A stretch of 64,000 nt of DNA. Origin: Streptomyces venezuelae (GTDB lineage: Bacteria > Actinomycetota > Actinomycetes > Streptomycetales > Streptomycetaceae). Position 1 is the first letter of the stretch; each line of letters opens with the position of its first letter. Shown here piece after piece: positions 33,123 through 42,194 of the stretch. The position numbers and the translations under genes were made by a program. The stretch is from NCBI RefSeq assembly GCF_008642355.1, contig NZ_CP029193.1, positions 2,814,001-2,878,000 on the forward strand, given 5' to 3'. Below the pieces are notes generated by a model. It searched no databases. It saw only the letters and a program-made list of their open reading frames with translations, and had not been told where the DNA came from.

Positions 33123-33698
33123 CTGTCCACTCGCTCCGTCATAGCCCGTCCCACCGCCGACGGCTTCGCCGGCATGTACGTCCACTTCGACGGCTACCCC
33201 GACAGCAAACTGCCCCTGCTCCTGGCCGCCTACCAGCACCGGTTCGCCGGTGATCTGGAAGCGATGGCCCGGCACCTGATCGACGACGTCGAACACGGCT
33301 GGGACGAGCTGGGCACAGACCTCCTCGATGGCGCTCCCAAAGCCCTGCGCCGCTCCCTGACCGGGGGCGATGAGTGGCCCAGCCGCCAGATCACCGACGT
33401 GATCGTCATCGGCGCGGACGACACGGCCGAACGCCTCCTCGTCACGCAGGACGGCACCGACGAGCTGGAGTGGGCATACGTCCTGCACCCGCACGGCGTC
33501 GAAGTGATCGCCCTGCAGGCGTACGACCGCGGCCCCGTCGTCTTGTGGGACACCGACCCGCGCAGCCGCATCAACGCCAACCCCGGTGCCTGGCCGCCGG
33601 ACTCCCGGCCCCCGGTCATCTCGCCTCGCACCGCGCGGCGCCCATCGACCGCCGCGTCACCCGCGACGCCGACGCCCCGCAAGACCGCCCGCCGCTAG
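33123..33698 (+). CDS. Paralog pair protein B, apparent CTG start
   Basis: 191 residues from CTG at 33123, preceded by CAGGAG. It is a diverged copy of the gene upstream: the opening STRSVIARPTADGFAG, then YVHFDGYPDSKLPLLLAAYQ, LIDDVEHGWDELGTDLL, LEWAYVLHPHGVEVIA and VLWDTDP are conserved in order and spacing. The internal ATG at 33174 would lose 17 conserved residues. Protein-level conservation ahead of that ATG is the best internal evidence that CTG starts are used here. Function unknown. Confidence 0.7.
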   Translation: MSTRSVIARPTADGFAGMYVHFDGYPDSKLPLLLAAYQHRFAGDLEAMARHLIDDVEHGWDELGTDLLDGAPKALRRSLTGGDEWPSRQITDVIVIGADDTAERLLVTQDGTDELEWAYVLHPHGVEVIALQAYDRGPVVLWDTDPRSRINANPGAWPPDSRPPVISPRTARRPSTAASPATPTPRKTARR

Positions 33699-33731
33699 CC
33701 CCAGCACCTGCCGCACCGCCCGGAGATACCC

Positions 33732-34493
33732 CTGCCCCCGCACCCGAAGATCACGGTGGTCATCGCCACCCAACTCCGCCCTGAACGCCTCGCGTTCCTG
33801 GTGGCCATGCATGCCAGCCTGTGCCGGCAGAGCGTGCCGTGGGAGGCCATTGTTGCCCTCGACGGCGCCGACCCCGCCCGGCTCCCCACCACTCTCGCCG
33901 CTGATCCCCGCGTCCGCACTCTGGTCATTCCGCGCCCCGTCGGCGCGGCCTGCGCCCGGAACTTCTCCCTCGACGAGGTGCGGACCGAGTACGTCAACTG
34001 GGCCGACGACGATGACGAGTTCACCGACGGGGCGATGGACGTGCGGCTGCGTGTCCTGGAGGAGACCGGGGTGGGCTGGTGCGCCGGATACAGCCAGGAC
34101 CTCTACGCCGACGGAACCGCGACCCTGTGGCGGCCCCCGACGCCGCCGGGCCGGCACGAGGCCGGGGACGTGTGGCGGTACTGGCGGGACCCGGCTGACA
34201 CCATCCCGCTCGGCCCGACCACCCTCCTGGCCCGCACCGATCTGGTGCGTGCGGCCCCCATGGGCGGCCTGGTCCAGGGCGAGGATTACTGCGCGCTCGC
34301 CGTGACCTGCCTGGCCCCGGGCGTCGTGGTGCCCGTGCCGGTCTACCGCTACCGCAAGCATCCGGGGCAGATGACAGCGCAGGACGGCTACGACGAACTG
34401 GAGTCGCGGGCGAAATCGTTCGCTCACCGTTTCGGCCTGAGCCTGCGCGCCGCGTGCCTGCCGCGGCGCGACTGCGACCCGGCCGCCGCGTAG
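33732..34493 (+). CDS. Family 2-like glycosyltransferase (GT-A fold), apparent CTG start
   Basis: 253 residues from CTG at 33732, six bases after GGAG. It begins KITVVIATQLRPERL, the first strand of a GT-A nucleotide-sugar domain; starting at the GTG at 33756 would cut that strand. VGAACARNFSLDEV and YVNWADDDDEFTDG follow, the latter holding the DxD metal and UDP-binding motif, and GLVQGEDYCALAV supplies the catalytic E/D segment. About the normal length for a single-domain GT2. It could glycosylate a surface or signal molecule; there are no other sugar genes nearby. Confidence 0.82.
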   Translation: MPPHPKITVVIATQLRPERLAFLVAMHASLCRQSVPWEAIVALDGADPARLPTTLAADPRVRTLVIPRPVGAACARNFSLDEVRTEYVNWADDDDEFTDGAMDVRLRVLEETGVGWCAGYSQDLYADGTATLWRPPTPPGRHEAGDVWRYWRDPADTIPLGPTTLLARTDLVRAAPMGGLVQGEDYCALAVTCLAPGVVVPVPVYRYRKHPGQMTAQDGYDELESRAKSFAHRFGLSLRAACLPRRDCDPAAA

Positions 34494-34539
34494 CCGGGAC
34501 GGCCCGCTTATCCCCATACGCCCCTCACCGAAAGCACCT

Positions 34540-35346
34540 ATGCCTGATATCCCGGCCCAGGACCGTCCCCGGGAGAAGATCCTTATCTCTCCCCGTTACC
34601 TGGCCGCCAGCCTCCCCGCCACCCACCGCGAATTCCTGGACGTGTTCGCCGAGGAGGCAGGGTGGGATGCGCACACCGACTACTCCTCGTTCACCGCCAC
34701 CAGCCCCTGCCGTCGCATCACCATCCGCCACGAGCAGGAGAGCGTGGGACGAGGCCCCCACCTGGTGATCTCAGCCCGCAGCGACGCGGACGCCGCCGAG
34801 CGTTGGCGGACCAGCATCAGCGGCGCCGCGCCGATCGAATTCGTCTCCACGCTCGTCGGCACTCTGGCAGCCGAGCTGGCCGCCGATCCGGATCACGTCG
34901 TCTACGGAATCGGCTTCGAACCCGGCCCGTTCGAGCTGTTGGTCGACGTCGACGCCTGGAACCCGTTCGACGACTCTGGGCTATCCGGCTTCATCTCGCG
35001 TGACGGGCAGGCCGCCGTGATCGGCCGGCCACCGGACTCGTCAGCACCTGCGATCCATGGCGACGCATCCATTGCCTGGCACGTGGCCGCCTCCCCGGAC
35101 GACCTCGGTCACCTGTGGGACATCTCGTTCACGCATCAGGCGCCCGACTTCCTCATGCACGCGGTCGTAACCAAGACGCTCGATCCGCGGCCCATTCTGC
35201 GCACCACGGCCTTCCCGTTCCCCAAGGCCGTCCTTCCTCTGGTGACCATCGAGCACGTTCCGACGCCGCGATCCCCTTCTGCGCGCTCCTCATCCGCCGA
35301 ACCCGCGCGCGGCCACCCGTCCAAGCGCTCGCCGAAGTCCCGCTGA
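34540..35346 (+). CDS. DUF317 domain protein
   Basis: 268 residues, ATG with GAAAG upstream. ISPRYLAASLPATH near residue 15 is the DUF317 signature. Two repeats follow, each with a strand pair and an end helix: about 60-110 (GAAPIEFVSTLVGTLAAELA) and about 165-215 (WDISFTHQAPDFLMHAVVTKTL). A Ser/Arg/Lys tail ends the chain. It lies alone among other element genes rather than in the main DUF317 array at 47.9-52.6 kb. Function unknown. Confidence 0.75.
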   Translation: MPDIPAQDRPREKILISPRYLAASLPATHREFLDVFAEEAGWDAHTDYSSFTATSPCRRITIRHEQESVGRGPHLVISARSDADAAERWRTSISGAAPIEFVSTLVGTLAAELAADPDHVVYGIGFEPGPFELLVDVDAWNPFDDSGLSGFISRDGQAAVIGRPPDSSAPAIHGDASIAWHVAASPDDLGHLWDISFTHQAPDFLMHAVVTKTLDPRPILRTTAFPFPKAVLPLVTIEHVPTPRSPSARSSSAEPARGHPSKRSPKSR

Positions 35347-35398
35347 GCCACGTCCGTTCGGACGAGTTCGCTCGCAGGATCAACCCACCAGGACCCTG

Positions 35399-36580
35399 AT
35401 GACACCCCCCTCAACCGAGATCGCCCTCAGCACCAGCGCCACCCTGGGCCTCGTTGCGATCGCCGTCGGCGAGAACTACCAGAAGGCCAACCAGGCCATC
35501 GAAGCCGCCGGTCTCACCCGCCAGCCCGGCGGGGCCTACGCGGTCCCGCTCACCGACCCGAAGGCGGCCCGGCGTGCTGCCAGCGCCCTGGCAGCCCACG
35601 CCTACGAACACGGGATCGCCCTCGTCACCAGCACCCGCCGCTACCTCGGCGACGTCGGCACCGAGATCGCAGCCCAGCTACCGGGCAACTGGAGCGCCCG
35701 GCTGGAGATTTACAGCCTTCCGCTGTGGCAGGACGACCTCTGGTACCAGCTCTGGGAAGCCGGGGAGATTCACGCCGCTCTGCAGAACCACAACGTGCCC
35801 TTCGCCTCCGTCCTCAAGGACGGGCAGGGCACCGAGCTGCTGCTGATGGAGAGGCCCGGTCACTCCAGCGGCTACCTTCTCGGCGCGCTCACCGACCACG
35901 AGAAGGAAGACGTTCTCGAGGATCCGACCACGCCGAGCACCATGGTGCTGCCTGCCGAACCCGACCGGGCAGCCGCCCTCATCGCCGGCACCTTCCTGCC
36001 CCTTTACCGAAACGCCGTGCACCATCGGGACCTGAACACTGTTCTGGCGGCGCTGGAGCGTATCCGGGGCGAGCACCGGAGGCTTCAGGGGATGAAGGAG
36101 TCCGGCCACTACGCCGATGGCGTACCGCTGACCGGACGGATCACGGACGCCTTGGAGCGTTCCTTCGCCGACCTCGCCTGGATCGAGTTCCGCACCGTGG
36201 CCGACCTAGCTCCTGATCTGATTGCCCGATGCGACCCCGGGTCCAGCCCCTGGCCGGGTGACCAGGCCGCAGTCGTCCGGCTGCGTGGCGCCCTCGCTGA
36301 CAGCGAAGCGGCCATGCGCGAGTACACCGGCCTCAACGACGATCTGCATCAGCTTCGTCGACTGCTGCAGACCCACGAGTACCACCATGTGCGTGCCGAG
36401 TTCGGCCTGTCCGCGCGGCCGGCCATCGAGACGTGGCTCGCCGACAGCGCGGCGTTCGAGCGACAGGTCCGCGCGGCCAAGCCAGCCGGGCCGACTGCTC
36501 TGGCCTCCTCCAGCCAGCGTGCCCTCACCTCCCGCCCCGTGCCGCCCCCGGCCGCGCCGGCGCCGACGGTGCACCGCTGA
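35399..36580 (+). CDS. Hypothetical protein with repeated alpha/beta module
   Basis: 393 residues, ATG. Residues 30-83 are one copy of the module seen in seven other genes here: NQAIEAAGLTRQPGG, AYAVPLTDPKAARRAASALA, then HGIALVTS. The middle (about 90-175) is alpha/beta with LEIYSLPLWQDDLWYQLWEAG, and the last 200 residues are helical coiled coil (LAALERIRGEHRRLQGMKESG, LNDDLHQLRRLLQTHEYHH) ending in a Pro/Ala tail. No enzymatic motif. It is the largest module-bearing protein without a DUF317 part. Confidence 0.62.
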   Translation: MTPPSTEIALSTSATLGLVAIAVGENYQKANQAIEAAGLTRQPGGAYAVPLTDPKAARRAASALAAHAYEHGIALVTSTRRYLGDVGTEIAAQLPGNWSARLEIYSLPLWQDDLWYQLWEAGEIHAALQNHNVPFASVLKDGQGTELLLMERPGHSSGYLLGALTDHEKEDVLEDPTTPSTMVLPAEPDRAAALIAGTFLPLYRNAVHHRDLNTVLAALERIRGEHRRLQGMKESGHYADGVPLTGRITDALERSFADLAWIEFRTVADLAPDLIARCDPGSSPWPGDQAAVVRLRGALADSEAAMREYTGLNDDLHQLRRLLQTHEYHHVRAEFGLSARPAIETWLADSAAFERQVRAAKPAGPTALASSSQRALTSRPVPPPAAPAPTVHR

Positions 36581-36604
36581 CCGCTCCCGAGAAAAGGATC
36601 GCCA

Positions 36605-37051
36605 CTGTCTGACCACTTCCGCTTCGGCGCCCACCCCGACCACGGCTTCGTGGCCGCCGCCACCGCGAACATCCCCGCACACCTCGCGGACTGGTTCCTC
36701 GTCCGCGAACAGTTCGAGCCCGTCCCCGAGACCCCGGGCCTATACCGGCTCACCAACCCCGAGCAAGACGGCATCCGCCGCACCCGCCAGGCCGTCCACG
36801 ACCTGCGCCGTCACGGCTATGAGGTCCACGCCGACTACAGCCTCGACCCCGGCCGCAGCGCCGCACCGCCCCGGCCTGCCGTACGCAACGGGCTGATGGA
36901 GCGCCGCAACCGCATCGCGCAGGCCGCCTCCACCCGCTCCCCGCAACACCGCGGCGCCCCGACCACCACCCTCCCCGAGTACCTGCCCCAGCCCGGCGCC
37001 GTGCCCATCGGCGGCCAAGCCCAGAGGGCCGCGAAGGGACGGAGCCGATGA
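36605..37051 (+). CDS. Module protein, apparent CTG start
   Basis: 148 residues from CTG at 36605, six bases after AAAGGA; no ATG/GTG/TTG is available in frame upstream. SDHFRFGAHPDHGFVAAA opens the chain and residues 30-81 form the repeated module: WFLVREQFEPVPETPG, LYRLTNPEQDGIRRTRQAVH, DLRRHGYEVHADYSLD. The rest is a basic Pro/Arg/Gln tail. Its last bases overlap the next start (ATGA), and that gene also carries the module. Confidence 0.68.
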   Translation: MSDHFRFGAHPDHGFVAAATANIPAHLADWFLVREQFEPVPETPGLYRLTNPEQDGIRRTRQAVHDLRRHGYEVHADYSLDPGRSAAPPRPAVRNGLMERRNRIAQAASTRSPQHRGAPTTTLPEYLPQPGAVPIGGQAQRAAKGRSR

Positions 37052-37398
37052 GCGAGGTGCCAATCCGTATCACCCGCGGCCAGGGCGGCGAAGTCGACGT
37101 CGAGGGCCCGGTCGACCACTTCGCCGCGAGCGTCCTTAAGCGCGCCGGATTCGACACCTACCCGCAGCTGCGCGGCGTCTGGATCCGGCTGCCGTTCGAC
37201 CTGGGCCGCACCTGGGAGAACGAGCACGCCACGTGGGCCGCCGAGATGCTCACCGCCGCCCGCTACAGCGTCGACCTCGACCCCGACCTGCGCGCCGTCC
37301 CGCCCGCCGCGTCCGCGCCATCGGCGCCCCGCCGCACGAAGACCGCCATGACCGCACAACCCGCACCCGCCGGCACGCCGCGGCGGCAATGGCGCTGA
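37048..37398 (+). CDS. Small module protein
   Basis: 116 residues, ATG overlapping the upstream stop. Nearly the whole folded part is one module (26-81): AASVLKRAGFDTYPQLRG, VWIRLPFDLGRTWENEHATW, AAEMLTAARYSVDLDPDL. A short beta-hairpin (VPIRITRGQGGEVDVEG) precedes it and a basic Pro/Ala tail follows. Translational coupling with 36605-37051 suggests the two are made together, maybe as partners. Confidence 0.66.
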   Translation: MSEVPIRITRGQGGEVDVEGPVDHFAASVLKRAGFDTYPQLRGVWIRLPFDLGRTWENEHATWAAEMLTAARYSVDLDPDLRAVPPAASAPSAPRRTKTAMTAQPAPAGTPRRQWR

Positions 37399-37467
37399 CC
37401 TGCCGTCTCCACACGAAGGCCCCACGCCTCTCGTCCCCGCCAGACGATCACCGAAAGCACCTCCGCG

Positions 37468-38724
37468 TTGAACTCCCGTACCAGCCGCCCGCAGGACCGC
37501 CCCACTTCCCGGCCGTTGCTCGCCGAGCGGCACGTCGCCCGGCTGTTGCTGGGCACTCTGATCGGCCGCCTGCCCAACGGCATGGTCCCCGTCGCAATCC
37601 TCCTGCTGATCGCAGAACAGGGAGGATCGCTCACGACCGGGGGACTGCTGTGTGCGCTGTACGGGCTCGCGAGCGCCATCGGGCAGCCAGCCCTGGGGCG
37701 CATGGTTGACCGGCGCGGCCAGACCGTTGTCACTACGGCAGCCGTCCTGGCGACCACGGTCTGCCTCCTGCTGCTGGCGTACGCCGACGCCGTCGCCGCC
37801 CCGGGGCTCGCGGCCGGATTGGTCGTCCTGGCAGGGCTGAGCACGCCGCCGTTGGAGGCGAATCTGCGCGCCCTGTGGGCCGCGGTGCTGCCGGATCCGG
37901 AGCGGCGCCGGGCCGCCCTCGCGCTCGACACAGGAGCCCAGGGTCTGATCTACGTCGCCGGACCTCCGCTGGTCGCCACGCTGTCCACCCTCCAGGGGCC
38001 CGGCGCCGCCATGACGGTCACCGCGGTACTCGGGCTGCTCGGGGCGAGCGCGGTGCTCAGCGCCGCGCCCTCCCGGCAGTGGCATCCCGAAGGTGGGCGT
38101 GCGGGCGGGTTCCTCGGGCCCCTGCAGCACGGCGGGCTGCGGTTGCTGTTCCTCGCCGTCTGCGGCGTCGGCTTCGCGCTGGGAGCGATGAACGTGTGGG
38201 CCGTGGCCATGGCCGAACGGCACGGCATGGCCCTGCTGTCCGGGGTGATCCCCGCCGCGCTGTCCGTCGGCAGCCTCGTCGGCGGCGTCCTGTACGGCCG
38301 GCGCAACTGGCCCGGGCCTCTACATAGTCAACTCCGCACTTGGGCAGTGCTGTTCGCTCTCGCGTGGGCGCCGCTCTGCGTGGGCCCCGGGCCGCACTCC
38401 GCGATCATGCTCACGGCGCTGCCGGGCCTCTTCCTCACCGCGCTGATCACCAGCGCGTTCCTGACGGTGGATGCGCTCGCGCCCGCCGGCACCCGCACCG
38501 AGGCATACGCCTGGCTGATCGCCGCGGTGGGCACCGGTCAGGCCGCGGGCACCGCGCTCGCGGGCGTGCTCTCCGCGCATCCGTACGCCGCAGCGCTCCC
38601 GGCCGGCGGAGCCTTCGCCTGCCTAGCGGTGTTGCTTGGCGCCCGCCGCCGTCTGGCCGTCCCCGGCCCTGCCCGCCGCCGGGGCAGGCATCGGCGCACG
38701 CCAGCCCATGGCGCGCGGTCCTGA
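37468..38724 (+). CDS. MFS transporter
   Basis: 418 residues; TTG start. About 12 hydrophobic segments in two halves; MVDRRGQTVV after helix 2 is the MFS loop 2-3 signature (G-x3-D-R-x-G-R-like), and a basic loop sits near 195-215. The C-terminus is Arg-rich. This looks like a sugar- or drug-efflux type carrier and differs from the MFS at 11082-12323. It is an isolated transporter among module genes, so its cargo cannot be guessed from context. Confidence 0.82.
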   Translation: MNSRTSRPQDRPTSRPLLAERHVARLLLGTLIGRLPNGMVPVAILLLIAEQGGSLTTGGLLCALYGLASAIGQPALGRMVDRRGQTVVTTAAVLATTVCLLLLAYADAVAAPGLAAGLVVLAGLSTPPLEANLRALWAAVLPDPERRRAALALDTGAQGLIYVAGPPLVATLSTLQGPGAAMTVTAVLGLLGASAVLSAAPSRQWHPEGGRAGGFLGPLQHGGLRLLFLAVCGVGFALGAMNVWAVAMAERHGMALLSGVIPAALSVGSLVGGVLYGRRNWPGPLHSQLRTWAVLFALAWAPLCVGPGPHSAIMLTALPGLFLTALITSAFLTVDALAPAGTRTEAYAWLIAAVGTGQAAGTALAGVLSAHPYAAALPAGGAFACLAVLLGARRRLAVPGPARRRGRHRRTPAHGARS

Positions 38725-38786
38725 GCCACCACGCTCCATCTGCCCATACCGGTCCTCATCCCCGACCACCGATTAGGAGATCCGCC

Positions 38787-39154
38787 TTGCCCGACGTACC
38801 AGCAGAGCCGTTCATTCCGATCCGGCACGCCATCACCGGCGAGGTCACCACCACCGGCTACAACGCCGCCGCGCGGCGGGTCCTGCTCCAGGCCGGCTTC
38901 GAAGAGACGCCAGCCTGCGCCTGCCGAGCGACGCAACCCGGTGCGGAGCAGACGCACGGGCCTGCTCAGCAGCCGGCGAGCTGCTCGTCGTCGGAGTACC
39001 CGTGCCCCTGGACCGAGCCCTCGGTCGGCCGGTGAGCGCCGACGGTACGCCCTGGTTGGTCCGGTCGCCGCTGTCGGCACACTCCGTGATCCGCTCCGAG
39101 AGCGGCCAGTTGCTCCAGCACATCGCCAACCCCGCTTGCATCAGCACCTGTTGA
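38787..39154 (+). pseudogene. Module protein interrupted by a -1 type frameshift
   Basis: TTG at 38787 (TTAGGAG upstream) opens a frame that stops at 39035 and reads ITGEVTTTGYNAAARRVLLQAGFEETP. The module then continues in another frame from about 38912 to a TGA at 39152-39154: SLRLPSDATRCGADARACSA, then GELLVVGVPVPLDRALG and a plausible C-terminus. The join fits the module found in the neighbours, so one base seems missing near 38910, or the ribosome shifts. As it stands the first frame ends in an 82-residue product with an unlikely Cys/Ser/Pro tail. Confidence 0.6.
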
Positions 39155-39166
39155 AGGAATCTCGTT

Positions 39167-40372
39167 TTGACCACACCCACAACGCCTGCCAGTCCAGCGC
39201 GTACCAAGGGCGGCGAACTACGGGCCAAGGTGGCCCGACTGCTGGCCGACCGGCCGGCGGACACGCTCACCATCGGTGACATGGCCAGGCAGCTGGGTCA
39301 CTCCCACGGTGCCGTCCGCAACGCCGCCCTCACCCTGGTGCGACGCGGCGAGGCGGACCAAAGCGGAAGCGGGCAGCCGGAGTTCCGCGCGAACGCGAAA
39401 ACCGCTGCTGCCGCGCAGGCCGCTGTGATCAGCCCACCGGGCACCCACGCTCCTCGGGCCAAGGCGGCCCAGGCCCGCACGACCATTACCGCAGCAGCCA
39501 CTCCGAAGCAGACCGGCCCGATCCGCCGCCCGGGAGGCCAGGTCTACCACCCCCGAGAGCTAGCCGATCTGCCCGACGTCGAGGCGCTGAACCGGCTGCG
39601 TGACGCCGACGTGCCGGTGCTGCTCTACGGCCCTCCGGGCACCGGCAAGACATCGCTGGTGGAGGCGGCGTTCCCGGACCTGCTCACCGTCGCCGGAGAC
39701 GGGGACACCGAGGTCGGCGACCTGATCGGCGACTGGACGCAGGCCGACGCCGGAGGCTATGTCTTCCAGTACGGTCCGCTGGTCACCGCGATGACCGAGG
39801 GCCGTGCCCTGCTGATCGACGATGCCACCCTGATCTCGCCGATGGTCCTGGCGGCGCTGTATCCCGCGATGGACGGGCGCCGGCAGATCCAGGTCAAGGC
39901 CCACAAGGGTGAGACCATCAAGGCCGAGCCGGGCTTCTACGTGGTCGCAGGCCACAATCCCGGAGTCCACGGCGCGGTGTTGACGGAGGCGCTGTCGAGT
40001 CGGTTCAGCGTGCAGATCCAGATCGGCACGGACTATGACCTCGCCACGGCGCTGAGGGTCGATGCCCGGGTCGTCCGGGTCGCCCGGCACCTCGCCTACC
40101 AGGTCGAACTCGGCGAGCTGGGCTGGGCCCCGCAGCTACGGGAACTGCTGAGCTACCAGAGGACCGAGGCCGTTCTCGGCACCAATGCCGCGCTCGCGAA
40201 CCTCGTCGGCATCGCGCCTGTGGAAGATCGCGACGCCGTCGCCGCCGCCATCATCAAGACTGTCGGCGTCAAGAAGATCGCGCCCCTCACCCTCGGCAAG
40301 CAGCTCCCCGCCTCAACCACCCGGCAGCCCCCGGGCACCACCGCCCCTACGCACCGGGGCCGCCCGCGATGA
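39167..40372 (+). CDS. MoxR-type AAA+ ATPase with N-terminal winged helix
   Basis: 401 residues; TTG with GAAGGAA upstream. Residues 15-65 look like a winged helix (LRAKVARLLADRPADTLTI, MARQLGHSHGAVRNAALTLV). After a linker comes an AAA_5/MoxR ATPase: Walker A GPPGTGKTS (155-163), Walker B ALLIDD (214-219), sensor-like AGHNPGVHGAVL and arginine-finger region ALSSRFSV. MoxR proteins remodel partners that contain a vWA domain, and the next gene, overlapping by 4 bp, encodes such a protein. The DNA-binding-like head is unusual and may tether the pair to DNA. Confidence 0.85.
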   Translation: MTTPTTPASPARTKGGELRAKVARLLADRPADTLTIGDMARQLGHSHGAVRNAALTLVRRGEADQSGSGQPEFRANAKTAAAAQAAVISPPGTHAPRAKAAQARTTITAAATPKQTGPIRRPGGQVYHPRELADLPDVEALNRLRDADVPVLLYGPPGTGKTSLVEAAFPDLLTVAGDGDTEVGDLIGDWTQADAGGYVFQYGPLVTAMTEGRALLIDDATLISPMVLAALYPAMDGRRQIQVKAHKGETIKAEPGFYVVAGHNPGVHGAVLTEALSSRFSVQIQIGTDYDLATALRVDARVVRVARHLAYQVELGELGWAPQLRELLSYQRTEAVLGTNAALANLVGIAPVEDRDAVAAAIIKTVGVKKIAPLTLGKQLPASTTRQPPGTTAPTHRGRPR

Positions 40373-42159
40373 GCGCCCACCACCACATCCAGTCCCCACC
40401 GGACGACGCCGCCGACCTCGCGCGGTGGGACGACGACGGCGCCCCGCCCGCACAACCCCGCACCTCACCGGCCGCGTGGCTGCGCGTCGGAGCCGAACTC
40501 GGCGACCGGCTCGTCGCCCTCTCCGGCCGCCAGGACCTCCTCGTCACCTGCCGCCCCGGCACACGCAGCGGCGCACCGGCCGCGTACTTCCCCGCTCTGG
40601 CCGAGGTCGAATTCGACGCCGCCCTGTTCGCCCCGCTGAAGCCCCACGAGATCCATCCGCGGATCGTGGGCGACGAGGAGCGGTATCCCGCCGCCTGGGG
40701 CGTGTTCGTCCACGAGGCCGCGCACGCGGCCCACTCCGTCTGGACGCAGCCTGCCGGAGCGGACCCCCGTGCCGTCGAGGCCGCGCTCCTGCTGGAGGAG
40801 AGCCGCGTCGAAGGCGCACACCTGATCACGCGGCCCACGGACCGCACGTACCTGCGCACCAGCGCCCGCACCCTGGTGATGCCCGACATCGCCCACCCCA
40901 CCGTCCAGGGCATCGAGCAGGCCGCCGCCACGGCGGCCCTGGTCCTCGGCCGCCGTGACGCCGGCATCCTGGACGCTGGCGAAACCCGTGCGGTCGCCGA
41001 TCTGTGCGAAAAGGTGCTGGGCGCAGACCTGCTGGCCACCCTCACCCGCATCTGGACCGCAGCCCACGGTTGCGCCGACCACGACGCCACGAGCATGCTC
41101 GCGCACGGTCAAGCATGGTGTGACGCTCTGGACACCGCGGCCCCCGCCCTGCCCGTTCCGGAGAACCTCACCGATCTGCTGTCCGGCGCCGTGGGGGTCG
41201 TCATGGACAGCGCGGCAGCCACCGACGCCGCAGACCTCGCGGCACAGGCCGCAGCGACCAACGCCCTGGCCGACCGGTCAAGGGCTCAGGCCAACGACCG
41301 TGCCCAGCAGGCCAGTCGGCGTCGCCAGGCCGCCGCCACCGCGAGTTCCGTCTTCAACTCCGGCGGCGCCACCGTCACCCCCGACGGCACACCCGCGCCC
41401 TACAGCAACCCGGTCACCGGCACCCGCAGGCCCACCGCCGCCGAGAAGAGCGCCGCAGCTCGCCTGAGCCGTGCCCTGCGTGCCGCCGCCTACCGCGAGC
41501 GGACCGAGGAGCGGACCACCAGCCCCACCCCGCCCGGCCGCCTCAACATGGGCCGTGCCCTCGCCCGCGACGCCCAGCGCGCGGCCGGGTCGGTGCCCAC
41601 TGCGGAACCGTTCAGCCGCACCCGCCGCCGGAACTCCCCCAGTCCGCCACTGAGGGTGGGAATCGCGGTGGACGTCTCCGGCTCCATGCGGGCCGCCTGC
41701 GCGCCCGTCGCGTCCGCGGCCTGGATCGTGGCACGCGCAGCAGCCCTGACCGACCCCGACTCCCGCACCGCCACCATCGCCTACGACACGCACCTGACCG
41801 CATTGACCCGACCCACCCACCGGGCACCGGAGCGCGTGGCGATGTTCGGCGCCAACGGCAGCAGTCACAACCTCGCCAACGCCCTGGACGCGCTCGACCA
41901 CGGCCTCGAACTCAGCCGCCCCGGCACCGGCCGCCTCCTCGTGATCGTCACCGACGCCGTCTACACCCCCGACGAAACTTCCGAAGCCGTCACCCGCGTC
42001 AAGCGGCTCACCACCGCCGGCTGCGCCGTGCTCCAGCTCACCCTCACCGCGCGGTCCCAACACTTGCCGGGGACCACCTTGCTGCACCTTCCCCAGCCCT
42101 CCAGCGCTCCCGCCGCCATCGCCACGGCGGCCACGGACGCCATCCGCAGGACCCGCTGA
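40369..42159 (+). CDS. vWA protein fused to HEXXH metallopeptidase-like domain
   Basis: 596 residues; ATG overlapping the ATPase stop (ATGA). Residues about 35-160 carry GVFVHEAAHAAHS (HEXXH at 115-119), and a Glu in LLEESRVEG (about 144) sits about 25 residues later, as in gluzincins. A long helical Ala-rich middle (250-425) leads to a vWA domain with MIDAS DVSGS (435-439), a later Thr/Ser and VIVTDA. The MoxR partner probably acts on the vWA part and may control the peptidase. I do not know a described system with this exact pairing; the substrate is unknown. Confidence 0.82.
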   Translation: MSAHHHIQSPPDDAADLARWDDDGAPPAQPRTSPAAWLRVGAELGDRLVALSGRQDLLVTCRPGTRSGAPAAYFPALAEVEFDAALFAPLKPHEIHPRIVGDEERYPAAWGVFVHEAAHAAHSVWTQPAGADPRAVEAALLLEESRVEGAHLITRPTDRTYLRTSARTLVMPDIAHPTVQGIEQAAATAALVLGRRDAGILDAGETRAVADLCEKVLGADLLATLTRIWTAAHGCADHDATSMLAHGQAWCDALDTAAPALPVPENLTDLLSGAVGVVMDSAAATDAADLAAQAAATNALADRSRAQANDRAQQASRRRQAAATASSVFNSGGATVTPDGTPAPYSNPVTGTRRPTAAEKSAAARLSRALRAAAYRERTEERTTSPTPPGRLNMGRALARDAQRAAGSVPTAEPFSRTRRRNSPSPPLRVGIAVDVSGSMRAACAPVASAAWIVARAAALTDPDSRTATIAYDTHLTALTRPTHRAPERVAMFGANGSSHNLANALDALDHGLELSRPGTGRLLVIVTDAVYTPDETSEAVTRVKRLTTAGCAVLQLTLTARSQHLPGTTLLHLPQPSSAPAAIATAATDAIRRTR

Positions 42160-42194
42160 GACAAGACAAAAAGACAGAAAGCAGGACCAACCAC

